A stretch of DNA of 64,000 nucleotides from Termitomyces sp. T153 (lineage: Eukaryota > Basidiomycota > Agaricomycetes > Agaricales > Lyophyllaceae): the NCBI GenBank assembly GCA_018296165.2, contig JACKQL020000029.1, positions 434,001 to 498,000 on the forward strand, read 5' to 3'. Both the position numbers and the translations under genes were made by a program. The notes beneath the pieces were generated by a model. That model saw only the letters and a list, made by a program, of their open reading frames with translations, made no database searches and had not been told where the DNA came from. Positions 56,590 to 64,000 of this stretch are shown piece by piece. Each line of letters starts with the position of its first letter. Position 1 is the stretch's first letter.

Positions 56590-57896
56590 CTAGGAGGTGG
56601 AATGAGCATTTGTGTCCTTAAAATAGAAAAAGAAAAAGTAGGAAGCACCTTTGACCGACATGCTGGGCAGTTATTTTTGCCTGTTTCAAGCCATTTGTCC
56701 ACGCAACCTTGATGGAATGCATGCCGGCACTTCATGACGCGGATGTCCTCCTCTGGCTGATAGTCGTCCAAGCAGATGAGACACTGGAATGAAGTCAGTT
56801 TGGTGCATATTCAAGAGTGAGGCAAAGTACGTGCCCGCTCTATACAGTTGGAGGATATCTTGTCCTCACGTTCATACTGTTTGAGCTGAGTCGCTTTGAT
56901 AGTCTCAAGCCCAGATTTTTCAATATCTTCTTTGGTAACCGTTGGTGGCTTTGAATGACCGAGCAGGTCCGCAAGTTCCCTGAGAAACAATAAGCACGTC
57001 TTCAACAATGCTGAGAGGAGAACCTTACAGTAGAGCTTCGAGAGACGCAAGGGTTTCAGGCCCACCATTGAGGATGCTATGATTCGGAGGGTAATATCCT
57101 CGAACTGAGTTAGAAAGACCCGTATAGAGATGGAGAAAAATATGCACCTCCAATCACATATATCAAGAACGTCCTTGACCCTGGGTTTGTTGGAGCGGCA
57201 TTACGACTCCTTCTTCCCGGACGCAGATTCCTGAACGCTTCTGCAGCACGCGAATGCCACCCGCGTCCACGATTGCCTTCAGTGGGCGTGATATCAGGCG
57301 CATGTACGGGCATGGGCTCCTCAGGCGTTGATGTGCCTGCGTTTTCTGTATTATTGGAAGTACCTGTTGCTTGAGGCCAACCACCAGCGACGACGGATTG
57401 GACACCGACAACGATGACGGGCACAACGGTGTGCACCTGTGTCTGTACGTGGGGCTCTGGAGCATCGGGAACATCGTCAAAGAAGGGTAGTTCGGCAAGG
57501 GTAGGGTCTAGAGGGAGCGGTGGGGGAGCGGTGGTAGGTTGAGGGGGAGTCAGCGAGTGCGTTGTTGCGTTAGTGGTTTGGGAATTGGGGAGGAGAGCGG
57601 TGGGAATGCCTTGTCCGGGTTGAGCATTGGGAGGGATGGTGATGGGTGCGAAGCGATAAAGCCGCCACCAGTTTATGCGGCCTTGTGCGTCAACGTCGGG
57701 TAAGGAACCGCGCGCTGCGTTAGGAGTAGATGCGGGAAGAGTTTCTTCGTGTGTGTCTTCTGAGGTGTGCCCAAAGTCTGACTCTGAGTCAGAGTCGGAA
57801 ACTTCGCCTAGAGGAGGCATGTCGTCGTATAAACCATCGTCATTGTCTCCGTGGGAGGACGGTGCCTCTTCTGATTCAGACTCGGGCTCAAGTGCG

Positions 57897-57933
<37 letters not shown>

Positions 57934-59388
57934 TTGGATTGATCGTGGGAGTAGCGTCAGCCGGGATATGTGGAGGACTCAGTGCAGCGCGCAGATCAGT
58001 TTGCAGATCAAGCAAGAACCGTTCGAAGCTGCCTTCGGCAGGTGGCTCTGCCGGAAGTGTATTTGCGTCGTTTACACCTTGAGAATCGCTGCCATCACGC
58101 AGTCCGACGGAGGCATTCTCATTCGCAAGCCCGAGCCCGAGATTGAACGCACGAGCCATTTGTCCAAAAAGGTGCTCTCGTGGATCAGATGGACTGTCTG
58201 TCCCTGGAGTTGAGGGCAAAGAGGGGGTCGTGGTGGAGTGGGGACGCAAGCCTAGGCGCTCGCGGATGCCGCCCCATGCGTGACGCAGACGTTCGGCGCG
58301 TGTGGCGTCGAGCCCGGAGGTGGGTGTGGGAGAAGTGGGCCGTGGAGTAGATGAATCAGGAGAGGCGGACGGTGAGTTCCCTATGTTGGAAGGAAGGTGA
58401 AGTGGTTCAGTTGTGCCGGTCAGAAGGGAAGCGGCGGTCGCGGCTGCTGCGACACTACGAAAAAATGAGTCAGTAGGTTTCGAGAGAACGAAGCCGGAAC
58501 TTGCCTGAGAAGGGTGCCGAGAACGTCAATACTTCCTGAGGAAATGGGGCCCGACTCTGTATCGGTCGCAGAAGGAGAGGGTTCTGAGGGGGGCGGGATG
58601 GGTTCATCGGAAACTGGGGGAGTGTCAAGGGTGGTAGAGGAAGGAGCGAATGACATGCGGCTGGATGGTCGAGACTGAAGGAGTGTAGACAGACGGCTGC
58701 GTGTAGATGGAGGCGTTGAGGAGGAACGAGGAGATGGATCAGGCACTTGGAGGGCCGGGCGCGGGACATCAGTAGTGTGTACGACGCCTTGGACGACGAC
58801 AAGGGTGCCTGGTGGTGGAAATTGGTGCTGAGTGGTATTTGCGGTCGGCGCCGTGCCCTCTGTGTTTTCTGTGGGTAGATCAGTGGCCACCAGCGGGGCA
58901 GGGGCCTCCGAAGCATCTGGATTAGCTGCAGAAGCGCTGTCGTCGACGGCGGTGGGAACGGATGCAGCAGGCGATGGCTGGTCGCTGCTCGACGCCGGCG
59001 ACGAGCTCGTTTCGCCCTGCGACAACTGAACATCATCATGAGACTGGCGCTCAGCCTTTTCATCGATGGGGCCCAGGGGCAGCGTCGCACTCGACGACGA
59101 CGAGGACTCTGGCGGCTGCTCCGATAGCGCCTGGTCCGCAAGCTCTGGTGCCTTGGACCATCGACGAGAGCTGCGCCAGGACCTCGATTTCCGGGGTCGC
59201 TTGGCAACCGGTCCTGGTGGCCTCACGAGATTAAGCAGGCTATTGCGCACTGACCTGCGCCACGATGTTCCTCCCTCTGCCCCCATCGTGGGCTGCGAGA
59301 GAGGCTGGGGATCCCCCGCCGTCGTCGATGACGCCGGTCGAGTCAAGGTGGTGCTGGGGCGCTGCTGCCGCGATGAGTTCTGGCCCAT
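56590..59388 (-). CDS. RING-H2 finger protein with acidic, Pro-rich N-terminal region
   Basis: Inferred exons (minus): 59388-58505, 58454-57148, 57104-57029, 56979-56835, 56783-56649, 56616-56590; 2574 nt, 857 residues in frame throughout. The start MGQNSSRQQRP is a candidate N-myristoylation signal; an in-frame upstream Met at 59526 is less likely. Residues up to about 700 are low-complexity, with a run of about seven Glu-Pro pairs and acidic patches. The C-terminal RING-H2 (C3H2C3) reads CLICLDDYQ, then MKCRHAFHQGCVDKW, then NNCPACRSK, so an E3 ubiquitin ligase is likely. A linker has the YEREDKISSNC motif. Intron 1 (58504-58455, GCAAGT) and intron 4 (56834-56784, GCACGT) appear to start with GC. 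The last intron would be only 32 nt and is doubtful; without it the tail differs. Confidence 0.82.
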
Positions 59389-59560
59389 AGGAGCTGGGTT
59401 CAAGGATTGCTGGTTGTGCTGCTCGACGTCCTCGACGTCGTTGTCGTCGTCGTTGTAGTCGCAGTCAAAAAGACAGTTGCCGGCGTTGGTGCCGATGAGT
59501 AACCCAATGTCAACCGGTGTCAACACTGCATTTGTTCCCTTCTCGTCACAACATTTATAT
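59389..59560. other. Spacer between FIST-like and RING genes
   Basis: 172 bp between the stop of the FIST-like gene and the chosen RING start, both on the minus strand. It must hold the terminator of one and the promoter of the other, or the two could be co-transcribed. An upstream Met of the RING frame (59526) lies within it. Confidence 0.4.
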
Positions 59561-60899
59561 CTACCATTCTATCAACACTGATCCTCCTGCCACCGTACAT
59601 GTCCAGGCATCGTTCTCCTGCCCTCGTCGCAGCACAAAGCCATTCTCACTGCCCGCAATGAATGAGGTCTCCGTCCTCAACGGTAGATCACCATCAGACT
59701 CAGGCTCATCAACTATATCGGGCAAACTCTCAGAGCATGCAGAGAACTCTAGTCCATTTTTGGTGTGCGCTTCGAGCTTGTGTGCCGATTTGAGTTTTGG
59801 GACATGGAAGAACTGCAAGACGGTGTTATTGGACATCAGCAGCTGCAGTACGAAATTACCTGGACCGAAGTGCCTTCAGGGGGCGCCACGTTCTGAGGTT
59901 CGAGAGAGAGATTCCCCCGCGATGGATCACCAGCAGTAATGCGGTACATACGCGTACCGGTCCCGAGCAAAAATTTCTCGTCATCTTTGAACGACCCCCC
60001 AGCGTCCATGTCCATACCGCTTTGCTGAATAGCGGCAAGGAGGAGCTTTGCTGGGCTATCACCGTCTAGAGCGTTGATCATGTTACCTTCCCGCCTGAGC
60101 AGAGATTAACTGTCCATCTGATGGCGAGGTACGCACGTTACGCACTGGGTAATGGTCATGGGAATGGAGATGGGAACAGCACCTTTGAAAGATGTTGTGA
60201 CTGAGTTCATTGGTGCCATTAACGCTACCCCGACAGCGCCAGAGTCGTAAATAACATCGTTGTGAAAGAGCGTCACCGGGCGACCAGTAATGAAGGGTGT
60301 GGATGATGCAATTAAGCCAAGCTAGGAGGGGTCAGTCGTGGTTCCCTACAGAAGCTACTAGACATACACTTGATGCATTGGGAAAGGCTTTCAGAGAGCT
60401 CAAAAGGCCCTCGGGAGCACTGTCTGTAAAGTAAATGACCCCAGCCGGCCTGTACGCGTTAGGAAGGTTGGAATGAAAGAGAACAAGCTCACTGAATATT
60501 TTGTAACGCAGAAGGCAGTGGTTCCTGAGTCTTGGTCCCGGTCAGAACGTCAGCCCAGCTGCTGTATTCTTTCACTTGCTCTGTATCTTTGCTCCGGAGC
60601 GAATGCCACCGGCCTACTTGAGGGGCTGCACAGCCAGGAAGAGTCGAGCGAAAAGGAATAGCCGAGGGCGGAAACAAAGCAAGAGAACACGAGATGTAAG
60701 AGGAGATGAGTGGGGCAGAAAGGCAGCCAACTGTCGAGTCCGAGAGAGAAGTTAGACGGGTCACCAGTTTAGACAGCGACGACGGCGGAGCATTAGGCGA
60801 GAGCGCAAAGAGGACCGTCTTTGAGCATGCTGCCGAGGACAGAGCATCGAGGTGGCGGAGCAGCGCAGCCGGCGAGCGAGTGATGATGGTCGTGGTCAT
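59561..60899 (-). CDS. FIST-domain-like protein
   Basis: Inferred exons (minus): 60899-60493, 60449-60368, 60321-60146, 60094-59860, 59812-59561; 1152 nt, 383 residues, all introns 43-51 nt with GT-AG ends. N-terminal MTTTIITRSPAALLRHLDAL, then TVGCLSAPLISS and IPFRSTLPGCAAPQVGRWHS; middle PAGVIYFTDSAPEGLLSSLK and ITGRPVTLFHND, DSGAVGVALM; C-terminal half MYRITAGDPSRGNLSLE and EGTSVQFFHVPK. This resembles fungal proteins annotated as FIST (F-box and intracellular signal transduction) sensors, which are thought to bind small molecules; the match is from memory. No F-box is seen. Its start codon is 15 bp from that of the divergent gene to the right. Function uncertain. Confidence 0.7.
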
Positions 60900-60914
60900 C
60901 ACCTGACTCCCACC

Positions 60915-61402
60915 ATGGACGATCCCTCTCTGCTTTGGATCACGTACGTCGTCTCTCACACACCCTCTCTCGTCTGACGCATACCAGCATCCCGACCGTT
61001 CTCATCGTCTCCGCTTACTACGCCCGCAAATGGTATAATGCACGCCAGCTCAGAGTCCACGGTATTGGCAAAGGCGGTTCGTGTGCCTCTCTTTCTCAAT
61101 GGCTCACACTCATGCCGCTCACAGCGCCCGGGTTCCAGACGAACGTTCGAAAAGTCCGCATAACTCCTGAAATTGCTGCTCGTCTACAACGTGGGGAGAA
61201 TGTGAGTCCGCAAGAGATTGCGCGTGCTACTGCAGAGGCGGATGAGGGAAAGCAAGAGCCTTACAATCCTCTTGCGGGCCGTGGCATTGTTGAGGAGGTA
61301 CAGCTGGGAGAGAAACAAAAAGAGTCAGCTGGTCAAGTCAATGAGTGGCTTCCTGAGAGTATAACGAATCCAAAGAAGAGGTCAAAAGGGAAGAAGCGGT
61401 AG
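60915..61402 (+). CDS. Small membrane-anchored protein, uncharacterised
   Basis: Exons 60915-60943, 60988-61061, 61125-61402; 381 nt, 126 residues. The N-terminal part MDDPSLLWITIPTVLIVSAY contains one hydrophobic segment (about residues 6-21) followed by positive residues (YARKWYNARQLRVH), suggesting a signal anchor with the rest in the cytosol. The soluble part carries RLQRGENVSPQEIARA, a short motif like those binding helical partners, and ends in a Lys/Arg-rich tail KKRSKGKKR. Intron ends are GT-AG (44 and 63 nt). No family named. It is transcribed away from the FIST-like gene with start codons 15 bp apart, so the 5' ends must overlap or be extremely short. Confidence 0.7.
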
Positions 61403-61567
61403 TCATCGGTTGTTCTGATATCGTGTACATCTACAGGCTTGGGATATATATATCAGCCTAATCCTCAGACGCGCCACACGTCTTTGATTGACCCGCTGTG
61501 GCGCTGTCTCTAATTAAGGTTGGAGACGTATAACTCAATAATTCTGGGATATATAATCGATAATGTA
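61403..61567. other. Spacer, 3' ends facing
   Basis: Contains TATATATAT-type AT runs and probably the 3' ends of the small membrane protein gene (plus) and of the GNAT relic (minus). No gene seen. Confidence 0.4.
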
Positions 61568-62452
61568 CTACTCTGAATGAAGCTGAAGAACAAGAAAGAA
61601 TTCGTATCCCTCAAGCAGCTGTCCCAGCGGCCATGCATCGCCATACCTCACATGAACCTCCACAAGGGTCTGAAGTGGCTCCGTGTGGTCAACATAGAAA
61701 TATGTCAAGACAGATGAAACAGCACTAGATTTGTTGGCAGGATCAAGCATAGTTCCAGCCAATCGCGCCGTCTTCGAACAGTTGACAGGTGTGGTTGCCA
61801 GGATACTTTTGGACTTGTCATGTATAAAGTTGAGATCGACTTCTCTCATAGATCGTGAAGCTGAAGTGATCAAAGTCAGATTGTGAAGCTTTGAAAAGTG
61901 ATAGAGATGTGCTAGATGTTAACAATGCCATGCAAGCGGCTGGGTGAGACGAAGCTATGCCAATGGCATTGAGTGACTTCCACTACGAGTACGTAAAAAT
62001 CGGAGGAGGCCTGATGCGATGCCTTGGCGGCGATGATCAGCTCTTACAACAAGCTGAGCTATCCAGCAAACAGGTTATAAAAGGATTCAGCATTGATAGT
62101 AAGAAGATCAGTCAAATGACATACCAGAACCACACTTCCAATAAGTCGCGAATGCATGACCAATAATGGCCGCATCCTCTGATGTGCATAGAGACAATAT
62201 ACTGTGCTCCACATCCCCAAGGCACTGTTGCCCAACTTCTGGAATGAAAGCTTTACGCGTGCTCCTGACAGTACCATCAACAGTAAGAAATCTCGAAAGT
62301 TGATGTGAACAGCGAGTACAAACCCTGTTTGAGGAAAGAACTTATTTTGGATGCATGTGAGCCCCATAATTGTCATTGAAGAACTTGGTACAAATCTCAA
62401 GTTGAGCTTGAGTGATATCTATACCTTTAATCATGGAGAACTTGAGACTCAT
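61568..62452 (-). pseudogene. GNAT-type N-acetyltransferase relic
   Basis: From ATG 62452 the minus strand reads MSLKFSMIKGIDITQAQLEI and NDNYG. Shifted by one base, it goes on with WGSHASKISSFLKQG. After a likely intron (about 62319-62261) it gives ARVKLSFQKLGNSALG, then, shifted, GHAFATYWKCGSG. Further on are the acetyl-CoA-binding motif AQLVVRADHRRQGIASGLLR (Q/RxxGxA type), IASSHPAACMALL, and a C-terminal part VDLNFIHDKSKSILATTPVN with YFYVDHTEPLQTLVEV and WPLGQLLEGYEFFLVLQ. I know this order from uncharacterised agaricomycete GNAT proteins. At least three frameshifts or stops lie outside plausible introns, so the copy is broken, though CpG content is normal and decay looks recent. Confidence 0.6.
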
Positions 62453-62779
62453 GGTGGTCAGAAGATGAGTACTGAGGTTTCAGTTCTGATATCATCCAGA
62501 TACCACCGTGACGGAATGTGTCTATGACGCTGGATTGGACGACTAAAGCAGGAACTCTTCACCTCTCGGAAATTTATCTTGGTCGAAGGAGCATGTTGGA
62601 GCCTGCGGCCTTAGTAAACGATGACACGGTGTTATCAGCTTGTGAACTCAATAGTTCAGAAAACAGATCAAGAACGCGACGGCGTATGCCGATGGTCACG
62701 GAGGTAGTCGTGACAATTGGCGTGACATTTCGCGCTCCACTGCAACCTTACCTCGGTGAAGAATACGTTTTAGAACGCG
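62453..62779. other. Intergenic region, divergent promoters
   Basis: It lies between the start of the GNAT relic (minus) and the start of the next gene (plus). A 90-codon plus frame (62518-62790) overlaps the next gene's start and resembles nothing; it is probably chance. Confidence 0.4.
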
Positions 62780-64000
62780 ATGGCTGGTAGGGGTGGTTGG
62801 AAGCCAAATTATCCACAGAATCAGCCCGGACAAATGCAACAGGATGGTTATCTGTCTAGTACTGCTTCGAATTCAGTGCATGATGCACAAAGGTTACTTG
62901 CATCGTACTCGATGGCGTCGGCAAATCCTACGAATCATGGTGAGCATCCGAACGTTTTTCTTCCAGGTTGGCCTCATTGGATGTTGCAAAAAGTGGCTAG
63001 ACATTTGGGAAACATGACTATTACTGCTCAACCGCCATCGTTTGCTCAGCCGAACTATTATATGGTTCAGAATGGGGGATACCCTCAGGGAAATCCGCCA
63101 CCGTACACAGAATATGCTCAAGAATTGGCGTATATTGGCTCCCAGCGTGGTCATATTCACGATGGATATTGGAATCAAACTAGAGATGACGCTGTGAGGT
63201 TATTAGGGGACCAAGCCGGGCCGTACGTGTTGATTTGAGACTGCCGTTCGTGGCTCATCTTTATTAGATCGTATTCTTACCAGGAACCCGTGAACTGGGC
63301 CCCTCAACCTTCTGCTCAGCTGAATTATCACACCAATTCACTTGCGCAAGCCCTGTTCCAACACACAGCGCCTTCAACCGCTTATCCTACTCCCCCGCCT
63401 CCTGGAATTACCAGTTCCTCGTCGTCTCTTGCTTTTGCCCTCGGAAAGCCGCCTAGTCCACCAGCAGTATACCCGTCGCAACAATCTCAGCAATTCTTCA
63501 ATAATTTTTTGGAACAAAAGTCTCGTGAAATTGATGTCGCGCGTCGTCTTTCCACCCCTCCTCAGCCGCCTGCACTGCCTCTTTTGCAAGAGAGCCCTGA
63601 TCCTCTTGCACTGACAGCTAATAGGGTGCCACAAACCGTTACGCCTCGTAAACGCAAGGTCTATGTGCAAATTGAGTCTCCGGCAGTCAAACGCTTGCAT
63701 TTGCATTCTGTTTCGTCGTCAGTGACACCCCAAACGCCCAAGGCATCAACTTCTATGTCTTCAAGTACGGTTGTAAACTCGGGTGCGTCTAGAAGTAGTC
63801 ACACACCGCGCGGAACTGTGAGCATGGCATACGTTGCTGTTCCATCTGCCCCGTGGTTGACTCCCACATCATCGCGCAAGGGATCGGTAACGCATATGTC
63901 TGACAAAATCTGGAAGATGAAGAATGCTGATGATACACCTGATCTGGGAGGTTATGGGTCCGACGATGATGACGGGGCCTATAGTCCGACTCGGAGTGAT
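62780..64000 (+). CDS. Low-complexity nuclear-type protein, N-terminal part (possible Scc2/Mis4 cohesin loader)
   Basis: Exons 62780-63222 and 63268 to beyond the window; 392 codons seen, open at the edge; GT-AG intron of 45 nt. Start MAGRGGWKPNYPQNQPGQMQ, then Asn/Pro/Gln/Tyr-rich sequence, a Pro-rich stretch (PTPPPPGITSSSSS), a basic nuclear-localisation-like segment TPRKRKVYVQIESPAVKR, Ser/Thr-rich sequence, and an acidic end TPDLGGYGSDDDDGAYSP. The order KRKVYV then DLGGYG resembles the disordered N-terminus of agaricomycete Scc2/Mis4-like cohesin loaders, as I recall them. The conserved HEAT-repeat part would lie beyond 64000, so this is a tentative call. Confidence 0.6.

Noticed and set aside
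57675..58082. Plus-strand frame of 135 codons over the RING gene
   Set aside because: It is the shadow of the acidic, Glu-Pro-repeat coding region on the minus strand. The minus-strand gene gives a consistent spliced frame.
62518..62790. 90-codon plus frame before the last gene
   Set aside because: It overlaps the start of the next gene out of frame and resembles no protein; it is likely chance in a promoter region.

Overview
This is nuclear DNA of a filamentous basidiomycete, most likely a mushroom-forming agaricomycete. The protein-coding genes on the right carry many introns of about 43-63 nt. The repeats are Ty3/gypsy, Ty1/copia, Helitron and tRNA-derived (SINE) types, and two degenerate F-box-like genes belong to a family I know from such genomes. 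A stretch of mitochondrial DNA (cox3 end, tRNA-Ile, a LAGLIDADG endonuclease) is trapped inside the repeats.

Layout. Positions 1-54,700 form a repeat graveyard. Most of it is strongly depleted in CpG and full of stop codons of the C-to-T / G-to-A type, as expected for methylated or RIP-like mutated transposons. From left to right: a degenerate F-box-like gene (734-1789); a tiny LTR element coding only for a Gag-like zinc-knuckle protein (2959-4013); a gypsy pol fragment (4014-5254); a gypsy element (5255-17960) whose 5' LTR was split by a copia element (5681-12159), itself split by a solo LTR (7962-9557); a reversed copia gag-protease fragment; unrecognised sequence; a second, reversed F-box-like copy (21918-22555); a solo LTR (23645-24529); and an old reversed gypsy element (about 26850-51100). 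Inside the RNase H gene of that old element sits a second gypsy element (29995-50897, minus strand). That one holds mitochondrial DNA, into which a plus-strand relative (33054-40058) was inserted, and it also received a 0.94-kb SINE (48697-49635). A Helitron helicase fragment follows (51101-52990).

From about 54,900 base composition changes: CpG is common and genes are intact. They are a short hypothetical gene (minus), electron transfer flavoprotein beta subunit (plus, six exons with 8- and 19-nt microexons), a large RING-H2 protein with a possible myristoylation start (minus), a FIST-like protein (minus), a small membrane-anchored protein whose start codon lies 15 bp from that of the FIST-like gene (plus), a GNAT acetyltransferase pseudogene (minus), and the start of a large low-complexity protein possibly related to the cohesin loader Scc2/Mis4 (plus, cut by the window end).

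The most unusual system is the long-LTR gypsy family represented by at least five copies. Both large copies carry an extra gene on the opposite strand, between the pol end and the 3' LTR, coding for a Cys-rich plus coiled-coil protein. Their primer binding site is a perfect 12-13 nt complement of the predicted 5' end of their own transcript, which points to Tf1-like self-priming instead of tRNA priming.
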